A stretch of 60,000 nt of DNA from Symsagittifera roscoffensis. Lineage: Eukaryota; Xenacoelomorpha; Acoela; Convolutidae. The notes beneath the pieces are model-generated. The model saw nothing but the letters and a program-made list of their open reading frames with translations, was not told the origin of the DNA and ran no database searches. Every line of letters starts with the position of its first letter. Position 1 is the stretch's first letter. The translations under genes and the position numbers were made by a program. Location of the stretch: assembly GCF_963678635.1 (NCBI RefSeq), contig NC_087068.1:33181436-33241435 (forward strand), given 5' to 3'. This document shows positions 35,658 through 46,535 of the stretch, piece after piece.

Positions 35658-36919
35658 ACAGTGAATAGAAATGAATTTCGAAATATTTGATACGTTTTTA
35701 ATGAAAACATGAACTTTTCAAAACACAAGAGTCTGGTCATGGATTTGCTAATATACCCTCGGTATATTCGTTTGTTTTCCAGTTGTGTGTTGATAGCATC
35801 ATAGCTTTTGTTTGATAACTTGTTAGTTATCTTTTCCTAGTTGTCAAAAAAGTAAATTTTTTAAATGAAAACATGCTGCTCTCTCAAGAGTTGAGGAGAT
35901 TCGTCTGTAGAAAAAAAAAATTCAGATTCCAACTTTTTAAAACCTCCGATATATTTCAAGTTTTCTTCCCTGTTAAGAGATTGCACATCTTAAGGGGTGG
36001 GCGTAAACGCAAGAACGGTTTCAAAAGTTTTTGAAAAACGTTTGTCATACAATTTTCATATATGAGAAAATGCTTGTTTTACAATTTTCACGTGCGGAAA
36101 AATACTTCATTACGAGGTCAAACTGTGCACTCGATAGGCGGACAATTTTTGTGTCTGTATGTTCCTGGATTTCAAAAAACTAATCTTTAATTTTGTTCCA
36201 AAATCTAAGTGAATTCCACTTACAAAATTTCCGTGGATCCTGCGTACACATGAATGTAACGTAAATTTTGTCGGCACATTTCTTGTGTTGTGGATTCCGC
36301 AAAAGTACGCGAAATCCGCAAATGTAAGCGGATTCTGCAAACTGTAAGTGGATTCCGAATTTTGTTCAATACTGAACTTGCATGAACAAATAAAAGCTGA
36401 GCTGGAATTAAAAGAGAGATCCCTTGAACGTTTTGCTTCATTTGAACACCACGTTTTACCACGAAACAAAAGTTTCATAGAGATCCTTTCACTTCTATTT
36501 GCAAGGTCTCCAGAAACGCAAGGAGTTCGTCTCTTTTCCGGTCTTTTTTGTGTTCCCCGAAAATCTGTCGTTGCGTGTTTGGGGCTGGTTGCCGCGATGT
36601 TTGTTGCTTTGAGATTCAGTGTTTGTTTGTTGACTTGATGCAGAAGGTTGGCTGGATGAGGAAGTGAAGTTTCCTGTGGTAGATAGTCATAAGCTAAGGC
36701 AAGTTGTTTGAGCCAATGACAACAATTGATGACGCTGGGCTACTGAATGCTGTTGTTGATGATGTGTTGGGTCTATTGTAGTCGCTCAGAGTGGTGAAGT
36801 TTGTTGGCTGCAAATTGCACGTAAATGGTGGAGTTCAGTTCGTTGGTGAATCTGAAAGTGTCTGAAAAGTTTCCACAAGATTGCAAATAAAAGTTAAAAA
36901 ATCCATAAACGGTTGCTTA

Positions 36920-37790
36920 TGTTACCTTGAAGGCATGCGGTGTTGTGGTAGCTTGTTGATATATGTGTTGACAGTGATGTCCGGTCTTCCAAACCGTATT
37001 TAGAGTTCTTAAAGAGCTGTTGCACACATAGCGCTGTTGCTTGAGTATCCGGCAATAGCTTGATGAGCGCGTCCTGTTGTCAATGTTTGCAAGTGTGTTA
37101 GCTTTTCTGCGTCGAAGATTGGTTGACTGTGAACAGTAGCTTGGAATTAACCGTACCACATGTTCAATTTCATCGGATCACCGTCGTACTTGTCAAGTTT
37201 GATCTTCGGTAGTCGCGATGTCTGGGTAATCATTGAAGATGAAATTGGCGCAATGTAAACTGCTGTGTTGATGTGAGTCTGAGGCGTGAAATTGATCAGA
37301 GGAAACGGTAATGCGGCAAAACTATTGAGTTGCGGAATAAATGTTGCTTGCTGCTGTTAATACTCTGAAAGTTCTGATTGTTATCGACTGATGTAGACAT
37401 GTTTGCTACAGAAAACGATGGTTGTTGCTGTTGAGTGGAGGTGACTGCTGATGAGTTAGCGCTGAATTCGATAAGAGCGCTTTGGTTGCTTGAAGCAGTT
37501 TGAAGAATGGGTGCGTTTTGTTTGCTGCAGATATTGCGTCTGTTGCATTGATATTTCGTTTGAGTAGTCTTCTGTACTCACTGACAAGGTCGTCAAATTT
37601 GTCTCCATTCCAGTGAATGTTGACATGAGGTCATCTGGCTGTGAGTCTTATGTCGGATCGTCGATGAGGTAAGTCGTCAATTCCCCAAGCTGCTTCAAGA
37701 GTGAAGAAGTTTCAGTTTTGAATTCTGCTGGTGCAAAGTCGGTTTCTTCTTCTGCGATAGCTTTAAAAAATCGGCTGAGGTGTCGTTCTA
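36920..37790 (-). pseudogene. BEL/Pao-type Gag N-terminal fragment, unit 2
   Basis: Same text as the unit 1 copy (ETSSLLKQLGE; LPKIKLDKYDGDPMKLNMWYG), with the shared TAA. Here the following helix is preserved: DAEKLTHLQTLTTGRAHQAI then AGYSS, as in BEL/Pao Gag (K-x-x-Y-L-x-x-x-L-x-G-x-A-x-x-x-I-x-G). Several frame breaks remain. Confidence 0.55.
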
Positions 37791-38097
37791 GTCGTTTGAC
37801 TAAAAGTTTGCACTTCCGGGTTTTTCATTCTGTCGTTGAAAGCTAGATCGATCGTGTTTTTTGGAGTTGTTGATGATCTCGTTGAGCTGTCGAATGCTGT
37901 TGTGGCGTTGATTGGCTCTGCGGTGACTATAATCTGTTTCTATCTAAACCTCAATCTCGGACGAGAAGGGAAACCACGATACTTCAAAATTTCAATTTCA
38001 AGTATTTTAAAGCAAATAAAATATCAGAGCTGTAGATATTTTTATGTCTACCTGATACTAGAGAGAAAAAATTCTTTTCACTAACTATTGGCATGAT

Positions 38098-38815
38098 GAA
38101 TACGTTAAAATTTAAGTAAACCGGGGGAAAATAGTAACCAACCAAATAAACACACAATTTTTACCGGGCAAATTTCTTTGATGTAGAGCAGGGAATCGTT
38201 CTACCAGATTATAGGCTCGTAAAAAAGTTGAGTGCCATGTCAACTCAAAGGTGTGGAATCTGTTTTATCTCAAGTTTTTCTATATATTTAGTTTCCTTGT
38301 TTTGTTTCAAGAGCTAAATACAGTTGTCAAGAAAAATATTTCAAAGTTTTTGTGCTAATGGGTATAAGTCAATTCACTTCTGTCTTTTTTGGCATGTTTT
38401 CAATTTCCCGTCGTTTTTTGTCGTCGCATATATATGCGCGCAATATGTATATGCCTTGATGTTGTTGAAACTGTTTATCAAACGGCAGTGCACTGTACAA
38501 ATTGGATGAAATCGTTTTGTTAAGTTTAGTCAAAAATGATTCTGTCGAATCTAGAAGCGACTGTCAAATTTCTACTTAAAATTTAAAAAAAAGTTAGATT
38601 TTTACCATAGATAACAAGCATGACGAATTTATTTCAACGGGATTGAAATATGGTAAAAACCATGATATCATTTGATAAAAACTTTCTTTTTTTCTCAAAA
38701 TATGTAAAGTGCATGGTTGAGCAAAAAAAAATAGTTTTTTTTTGGTAATCTATGATTTACTGATGGTTTTGGTTTTCATTAAACCTGATTTAGGCATCAA
38801 TTTACACTCGGCCTA
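38098..38815. other. Unit-2-specific insertion
   Basis: Present only in unit 2 between two sequences that are adjacent in unit 1 (near 31905). It is AT-rich with no reading frame of note and no clear terminal repeats. It may be a small non-autonomous element or sequence deleted from unit 1. Confidence 0.5.
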
Positions 38816-41006
38816 AATTTATTGAGTTTACCTGCATATTTCTGACTTTTGTCCAAAACTTGCTTTGCGATCTTTATAACTGTTTCAAACTTTGTAGGTA
38901 CGTAGACAGTCAACCGGGTTGAAGTTCCCTTTTAATTGAGAAATATATCATTGTTATTGCATTGTTTTGACATATTTCAGGGATGTATCAGCACAAGAAC
39001 ATAGATAAACTATGTTTTTTCTACATTTATTGTTTTTCTATTACTTATTAGGAAAACAATGATATGACATCGATGAAACAGCGATGTGACATTTATGTTA
39101 TGATGGTTTTGTTACATTGATGTAACATCAAGGAAACATCTTTGTCATATCCATGTTTGAAATAAATTTCATTTTATATTGATGTTAAATCGATGTAACA
39201 TCTTTGCCACATCATTGTTTGAGCTAAATTTCATTTTAAACAAAATTTAGATTCGCATTTGTTTCCAAGTTTTGATCACACAAACAACAAAAAAAAACAG
39301 TTTCAATGGCCTTACAGCACAAAATCTGCCAGAAATCACGCAAATGCTTAGTTTTTTTGCAATAAAAATAGATTTTCAGATTGACAGGGTTGTCCTTGGG
39401 AGAAACCGGGTTTAAGCAACTGGATTTGTTTGAAAATAGTTGATCTTTTTTTAAATAATGAAAAAAAAAAATGTTCAAAGTTTGTTTTCACCCCATCCCC
39501 CCACAGCTAACAAAACTCAAAAAACTCAAGGTTTGTCGCTAATAAGTTGAAATGTGTTAGCGTTGGTAGTGAGAAGGCTTGAGCAACTAAAACTATCTGG
39601 AAACTGGGAAAGTTAGCCATGATTCATGGATGCAATATCAATTTAACTTTCATCTATGTTTCATGGATGAATCATAGAACTGACATCCATGTTTCAGTCA
39701 TGATTCATCGATGAAACATCAATGTAATTTGCATCCATGTTTCATAGATGAAACATGGATGAACATCGTTAAAGTGGCACTGCAACATGAATGATACATG
39801 GATGCAAAAAAAATGAAAGATCTATGATGCATTTTTGAATTGCAATGGAACTTCAACCCGAGCAGTGCAGATTAACCTTGCTTGTTGAAGTTCCCGATTT
39901 TTCTCAGACTCTTTTTCCAAAATACCATTCAATTCTAACTATTTCAATTCTAACTGAATATTTCAACTCAAAACTATTTTGACTAGTACCCTTAGACACT
40001 TCCGGGTGTCTAATTTGATTTTGGAAAGATACCGCGTACAAGCTCAGGAGACAAGTTTGTTCAAACAAAATCAGGCAAAAAACTTTTACTTGGGTTTTTG
40101 GAAAGTAGTCTGTGAAAACTCGTGAAATTCAGCAAGCAAAGTTTTTTGGTACATACCTAGACATTTGAGTCAGTTATGTTGAGCGCAAGGCACGTTATGG
40201 ACAAAAATTCGAAAAATGAAGTGTATTGAATATTTTTCTGCGGAGTGTAGCATAGAATTTTTGCTTAATCAATCCTAAACCGTTTTTGCACAAAAAATCC
40301 GTGATTTGCCGAATTTTCTTTACTCAACCTTGTAACTGATCTTCATTTAAATCTAAATAAACTGAATCATGTTTTCCGAGAAAGTCCAATGATGTGTGTT
40401 GTTATAAGTGAAGCTTAATATTTTTTGTAAATCAATATACAACCAGAAAAGTCTTGTTAAAAGCTTCATGGTTGTTTAAGAAAGTGAATGGTTGTTGTTC
40501 TTCGGTTAAAAGTAGAAAAATAGATTTTGGTCACAAGACTTTTAAGGCGAATTTTTTTCCAACCCGTTCAGTCTCATCCAACATGTTCATACCAGATTCT
40601 TACCGTCGTCAGCTACAATATTTTTTGTTCTGTTTATAACGTACAATTGTCTTCGGGTGGACCTCCATACACAAAAATTATAACCATACAACTCTATACA
40701 CTAAAATTGCTTAGAATGCAAGACGATACATCAAGTGTATAGAAAAATGCTCATCATACGGTTTCCATAAATAGAAATTGCATGTTAAGCATTTTTTTCC
40801 ATGAATAGTTCTGATCATAAAAGTGTTCAAACATATATGGAAAATGTAAGATAATATTTTCTTTGCATATACATTTCTGATCAAAAGTTTGTCAAAAGAT
40901 CCAAGAAAAAACCTAAGCTGGCAGAAAAGCACTCAGTTTTAGTAAACCTCGAAAAACTTCAGAGCAACGAAATTTGAACAGTTTTTGGAAAAAACCCGTA
41001 TCATAC

Positions 41007-41400
41007 TGAGTTAGGACCGATGTGGTTAACTCATAGAGTAATTTCGGATAGGGTACACCGTCTGCTCGTCACGCTATCTTATTTTCGGCCGGATAGATTT
41101 GTGCAACTTCTTAGTCTAATACCGATCCTAATCTTAGTCTTATACTTTCTAGTCTCAGGGTGTTTAACTAGTCTCTGCTAGGCTCAATAGATCTAGAGTA
41201 TACTGGTTTATTGCGGCTGCTGAAGTTCTCTTGGAGAGACAACTAATTTCTAAGTTAAATTCAAATCTCTCTGGTGCTGAAATTACAAGTAATTTCAGCA
41301 CTTACAAATAAGTGGATTAATAGTTAGATGGATTATGATTGGTTAATATTAAATATTTTACAGTGGTCCAATTATAAAATGAAGTTTAGATCAGGTTCCA
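41007..41400 (-). repeat. 3' LTR of the provirus (394 bp)
   Basis: Matches 58517-58926 with about 13 substitutions and a 16-base size difference near its inner end. On the - strand it contains AATAAA (41212-41207), a candidate polyadenylation signal. A perfect 13-base inverted repeat with a 2-base loop lies at 41274-41301. The short purine stretch GGATGGG immediately before it (- strand, 41407-41401) may be the polypurine tract. Confidence 0.9.
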
Positions 41401-43403
41401 CCCATCCGGGGTTTACAAAGTTTTTTAGGACAATCTTTCTGCAATTTGAAGGATGGATGATGAACGTTGGTATTTGGCGAACATCATTTTCTTGTCCGGT
41501 TCCTCTTGGAGAAGAACGTTTCAGGACGCTGGAATTATGGATAGGAAATTGTTATGTCGTCATTCGACAACGACTGTGATCCCCAATGAAATCAAACGAT
41601 TTGAAAGTGGTTTGCTATGACAGGTTTTTCTGTATTATATAGAGAACTTGTTTTGTGTGCAACCTCGTCTGGGAATGGCGTGGAGATTGTGCGTGGAGGG
41701 GATGCCTTGTAACTCGGATCTGTACGTATACTTGAACATCGAGGTGGTCATTGGTCTAATTCAATTAAGTCCTTTTCTGCGAAGTCAAGTCGTACTCTAA
41801 ATCCTTTGAGTTGTGATTGTGGACGGCATATTGGTTGTGGTTGGCCATTCTTTTTCGAGTGAGGTGGGGTCATTTTGTCTTTGGATGTTCGTCTTTGTTG
41901 TTATGTTCTGATCTATATACTGCAAGGTATGATTTACATTTTAAAAAATTTTCATCAGTTCAGTTTTTTAATTATGATTTTAGTTAGTTGTTTTCACAAA
42001 AGCATTTTGTTTTAGTTCGGTTATTTTGAAGAGTTACTCACCCTTGAGTACCTCTTATTAAAAATAGAAGTGTGGTCACAAAGCGTGGATGTAGCGCGGT
42101 GGGTTAGGCCGGCTATAGAGCATGCTCAGGACGTCCTCTCTGGTGGGTTAGGCCAGGAGTGGGAGTATGATTTCGTGCGGTTTCTTTGAGAGGTCCTGTT
42201 ATGTGATAACTTTTTATGTTGGGTTTATATTGGTCTTTCTTATGTTCCTTTGGTTGTGTCCTTTTTTCAAAAATCAAATTGTTTTTGTTATGGGTTTGTC
42301 TTTTGACTTTTTTGTGTTTTATTATTTCTTTCTTAGACTTTATAATAGTCTTCAAAAGAATAAATTATCCAGTTTTAAACTGGGTTAATCCGGTTTGGGT
42401 ACCGTTGATTTTCTTTTCTTAGTCATGCTGTTATTTTATGATTTGTGGTGTTTAGTAAGCTGCGTTGGTTAGTTTGGTTGAGTATATAATTCCTTTCCAA
42501 CCGGGTTAAAGGAAAGTTTGAAACTTGTTATCGTGTGTTAGAGTTGTTGAGTTTGAAAACTTGAAACTGAAATTCATTATTTAAACAATTCTTCGTGAGC
42601 GAGCTGTGCGAGTTTGGATAGAATTCCTGTGCGAGTGAATGAAAATATCAAAAGGTTAGTACTGCATTTTCATTTTATCAATTTACTACATAGAATTTTA
42701 ATTTTACTGCTAGTTTTGGGGGAAAGTTAAGTTAAAAATTTTCATCATTATGAAATTAACTGCTTTTGGGGAAACAATTTATAAATTAATTTACTACATT
42801 GGTATGAATTTTACTATATTTATCTAGTGCAAAATATTAATAAAGTTTAGAAGAATTTTAACAAGTTTTATTTTTTATTTTTATTTTCTGTTTTTTGCAG
42901 ATGATCGTGGGATGAAGACTAAAAACCTAAATGAAACATGAGTAAAGAATGGTTAGTAATAATTTAAATTTATTAGTTAAAATATATTTATAAATTATAC
43001 TTACCTGTTAGTCGTCGGGGAAAAAACCGTGGGGGAAGATGTCGTGTATCATGTCGGAGTTTGTTAATAATTTTGCTAGTATGCGAATGTTGTTTTTAGT
43101 TTGAAGCAGTGGCCAAAACAATTGAAGTGCTTTAATAGTTTTTAGTTCTTTGGTGCCAACTGCAAACTCATAAGGTGTGTTTTGAATGAGATTATATATA
43201 TTTGTGATTGTATTTAGTATTATGGATGAATTCTAATATAGGGATTTCTATAGGTTGGATAAATTCATGTGGGATAAGGAAGGGTCTGGATTCTTCAGCA
43301 TTAAAGGTCTTCGTGATGGGACAAAATATATACATTTGAGTTATTGGGTCATAATTGCGGAGGATGCTGTGGAGGTTAGTATCTTTGATGCAATATGTGA
43401 AAT
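41401..43403 (-). other. Provirus 3' non-coding region
   Basis: About 2 kb between ORF D and the 3' LTR without a convincing gene. A lysine-rich - strand frame (42355-42113) is probably incidental. At 42091-42165 GTGGGTTAGGCC occurs twice, within a GC-richer tRNA-like patch. The region could carry regulatory RNA structure or a decayed further ORF. Confidence 0.45.
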
Positions 43404-44816
43404 TTAGGAAAATGGCGAAGTGTATTTCGAGTTAAGAAACTGAAAACGGTGGTGTGGCTGTCTTGATGGAGTGTGTAGATCAAAATGATTTTGTATGAAG
43501 CGATAATATGTATATGTGTGGGTTTGTTTAGTGCGTAACATAATGTCGTGTGAGCAGTGCAAATCGCGTTCATGTGGTGCAAGGAAGTGGAAGGTTAGTG
43601 AAAATAATTGAAATTTTTCTTTAAAACTTTCGTAAGCTTGCATGTCAGTTAGTGCTTCAGAAATGATGTGATCATATTTTCGATCAAATATATTGAGTGT
43701 GAATACATATGGTGTTTTGATGAAGAATTTTTCTGTTAGTTGTGGGTTAGCGAAGCGGTCGTCATCTAAAAAATGATCTTGGTTAGTTCGGATGATATTA
43801 TGGTCGTAATTTTCTTGTGTAAATTCGTTAGCTCGGGGTGCAGTGAATGTTTTTAGTGATTTTTGATAACCAATATAAGTGAATTGTCTAGGTGTTAGTG
43901 TTGCGGTGAGTCTATATAGCATATGTTTATTCTTCTGTATATCGCTTTGAGTATTAGATAGTGGCAGGCAAAGGGGATTAGTAAAATGATAATATGATGT
44001 CCAATGAAGTGTAGGCATTAAAACATGTTCATCTACAAAACTATGTTTGACGTTAGTGTCGTTAGGTGTGTTTAAGGTATATTGTGGAAATGAAGGTAAG
44101 GTGATTGCTAGAAAGTCTTTCGTGTTGGTGTGGTGTGGATGATTAATATATTCGCGGGCTGTTCCTGGTTTGGTCGGGAATGGATGGTTTGGGAATTTTC
44201 TTTTAAAAGTGCGATAAGCTCGGTTAGTGCTATTTGATGATTCGGTGGATGTGGATGATTGTGCTAATGATGCAGTATAAGCTGAGGAGGGTGTAGGAGT
44301 AGGTGGGTTTGAGGATTCTATTGTGGAGGAAATCTGATTGATAGTGAGGGTGTTAGGGTGTATTAGTTGTTGTTGTAGGGTGATAAAATTATCGAGTTCT
44401 TGTGAGATTTGAGGAGTATCGGGAAAATTAGATGATCGGTCGGAATGAAATGGAGAATAGGTTGGGGTTACCTGTGAAGCATAAGAGGGAGTAGAAACGG
44501 GCGAGAGTGGATTATTTGGTGGGATTGGTTGAAAAGGAGGCTTTGAAAAAACTGAGGAGTTGGTTTGAAAATTATTGGATGGAGATGGTTCGGAGTCTGC
44601 AAATTCATCAGGGGTTTCTATATTAGGGTTATTGAGTTGTGAAATGGAGTATAAAACTGAAATATCTGAATTAGTATCCGAGTTCATGCTTGATGTTGTA
44701 TTAATAGTTGGAAAATCGGGTGGCGGGAAAGCAAAAAGTGGGATTATTGTAATTGGAGTGTTGAGGTTGGTTGGATGGGAATTTGAGCGGTGTAGGGATC
44801 CAAGTTGTCGGTTCAT
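43404..44816 (-). CDS. Provirus ORF D, intact copy, unknown function
   Basis: 470 codons from a true ATG (44814-44816). The first half (about residues 1-205) is Pro/Ser/Thr/Asn-rich and looks disordered. The second half is globular, His/Tyr/Phe-rich (MPTLHWTSYYHFTNPL, YDHIISEALTDMQAYESF). No signal peptide, membrane segment or family motif was recognised. It is the last gene of the provirus, after env. A tandem duplication gives a second copy at 46191, where env's stop and this gene's start overlap as ATGA; the intact copy here is preceded by a truncated env tail, so how it would be expressed is unclear. Candidates are an accessory or tail/matrix-like protein; this is inference only. Confidence 0.6.
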   Translation of the reverse strand: MNRQLGSLHRSNSHPTNLNTPITIIPLFAFPPPDFPTINTTSSMNSDTNSDISVLYSISQLNNPNIETPDEFADSEPSPSNNFQTNSSVFSKPPFQPIPPNNPLSPVSTPSYASQVTPTYSPFHSDRSSNFPDTPQISQELDNFITLQQQLIHPNTLTINQISSTIESSNPPTPTPSSAYTASLAQSSTSTESSNSTNRAYRTFKRKFPNHPFPTKPGTAREYINHPHHTNTKDFLAITLPSFPQYTLNTPNDTNVKHSFVDEHVLMPTLHWTSYYHFTNPLCLPLSNTQSDIQKNKHMLYRLTATLTPRQFTYIGYQKSLKTFTAPRANEFTQENYDHNIIRTNQDHFLDDDRFANPQLTEKFFIKTPYVFTLNIFDRKYDHIISEALTDMQAYESFKEKFQLFSLTFHFLAPHERDLHCSHDIMLRTKQTHTYTYYRFIQNHFDLHTPSRQPHHRFQFLNSKYTSPFS

Positions 44817-46535
44817 CGTGGGCTAAAAAAAATATTATTTTGAGACTGAAAAGCGGTGGTATGGGGTTGTTCGATAATTTGTCCATATGTATTATCATCT
44901 TGTGAATGATGTGTCATTATATGTTGTATGGGACTTTGCGATATAATTGGTCTAAAATTTGGATTATGTGTTATTGCTAGGTTTCGGAAATTTCGTGGGA
45001 CTAAGGATAATGGATGGTTATGTGGTAGGGGTGGCAACTGTGGTGCTGTAGGCGTTACTTCTATATTATTATGTTCTTCGTCGTACGTGTTCGGTCTTGT
45101 CGCTGTTTTTGTGTTATATTCTTTTATTTGTGCGTCTAGAAGAATTTTGTTTATTGATGAGTTCGGATGATATTATGGTCGTAATTTTCTTGTGTAAATT
45201 CGTTAGCTCGGGGTGCAGTGAATGTTTTTAGTGATTTTTGATAACCAATATAAGTGAATTGTCTAGTTGTTAGTGTTGCGGTGAGTCTATATAGCATATC
45301 TTTATTCTTCTCTATATCGCTCTGAGTATTAGATAGTGGCAGGCAAAGGGGATTAGTAAAATGATAATATGATGTCCAATGAAGTGTAGGCATTAAAACA
45401 TGTTCATCTACAAAACTATGTTTGACGTTAGTGTCGTTAGGTGTGTTTAAGGTATATTGTGGAAATGAAGGTTAGGTGATTGCTAGAAAATCTTTCGTGT
45501 TGGTGTGGTGTGGATGATTAATATATTCGCGGGCTGTTCCTGGTTTGGTCAGGAATGGATGGTTTGGGAATTTTCTTTTAAAAGTGCGATAAGCTCGGTT
45601 AGTGCTATTTGATGATTCGGTGGATGTGGATGATTGTGCTAATGATGCAGTATAAGCTGAGGAGGGTGTAGGAGTAGGTGGGTTTGAGGATTCTATTGTG
45701 GAGGAAATCTGATTGATAGTGAGGGTGTTAGGGTGTATTAGTTGTTGTTGTAGGGTGATAAAATTATCGAGTTCTTGTGAGATTTGAGGAGTATCGGGAG
45801 AATTAGATGATCGGTCGGAATGAAATGGAGAATAGGTTGGGGTTACCTGTGAAGCATAAGAGGGAGTAGAAACGGGCGAGAGTGGATTATTTGGTGGGAT
45901 TGGTTGAAAAGGAGGCTTTGAAAAAACTGAGGAGTTGGTTTGAAAATTATTGGATGGAGATGGTTCGAAGTCTGCAAATTCATCAGGGGTTTCTATATTA
46001 GGGTTATTGAGTTGTGAAATGGAGTATAAAACTGAAATATCTGAATTAGTATCCGAGTTCATGCTTGATGTTGTATTAATAGTTGGAAAATCGGGTGGCG
46101 GGAAAGCAAAATGTGGGATTATTGTAATTGGAGTGTTGAGGTTGGTTGGATGGGAATTTGAGCGGTGTAGGGATCCAAGTTGTCGGCTCATCGTGGGCTA
46201 AAAAAAATATTATTTTGAGACTGAAAAGCGGTGGTATGGGGTTGTTCGATAATTTGTCCATATGTATTATCATCTTGTGAATGATGTGTCATTATATGTT
46301 GTATGGGACTTTGCGATATAATTGGTCTAAAATTTGGATTATGTGTTATTGCTAGGTTTCGGAAATTTCGTGGGACTAAGGATAATGGATGGTTATGTGG
46401 TAGGGGTGGCAACTGTGGTGCTGTAGGCGTTACTTCTATATTATTATGTTCTTCGTCGTACGTGTTCGGTCTTGTCGCTATTTTTGTGTTATATTCTTTT
46501 ATTTGTGCGTCTAGAAGAATTTTGTTTATTGATGA
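43786..46535. repeat. Tandem duplication of 1375 bp inside the provirus
   Basis: Copy 1 43786-45160, copy 2 45161-46535, with a constant offset of 1375 and no net indel. I counted about 12 single-base differences (about 1%). The unit covers the env C-terminal tail and most of ORF D. The junction GATGA|GTTCGG at 45160/45161 fuses the env tail text to ORF D text. Confidence 0.95.
45151..46191 (-). pseudogene. Provirus ORF D, duplicate copy, broken
   Basis: It starts at ATG 46189-46191, overlapping the env TGA (46188-46190) as ATGA. It matches the intact copy until TAA at 45472-45474, where the intact copy has TTA (Leu). The remaining text stays in frame to about 45161, where the duplication junction cuts it. 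The product would be a 239-residue mostly disordered protein. Confidence 0.8.

Larger units (their letters stand above)
30224..36410. repeat. Tandem repeat unit 1 (about 6.2 kb) with BEL/Pao-like gag remnant
   Basis: The unit starts near AGAGATCCCT and is followed directly by a second unit beginning at 36411. Matching landmarks include TTTTACCACGAAACAAAAG (30270 and 36449), AGTTTACCTGCATAT (31929 and 38826), CTTCAACCCGAGC (32939 and 39849) and ATTCCGCAAATGTA near the right end (36310 and 59770). Inside this unit, about 1.44 kb (32787-34222) is itself duplicated in tandem at 34230-35657. The rest of the unit is AT-rich non-coding DNA. Confidence 0.8.
36411..41006. repeat. Tandem repeat unit 2, left part (continues at 58927)
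   Basis: Second copy of the unit, cut at 41006 by the provirus and resuming at 58927. It carries an extra stretch of about 715 bases (38098-38815) that unit 1 lacks, and lacks the 1.44-kb internal duplication. Confidence 0.8.

Noticed and set aside
44575-44826. + strand ORFs repeated at 45950-46201 and 46303-46623
   Set aside because: Identical in both places only because of the 1375-bp duplication; they are antisense to env and ORF D and lack protein character.
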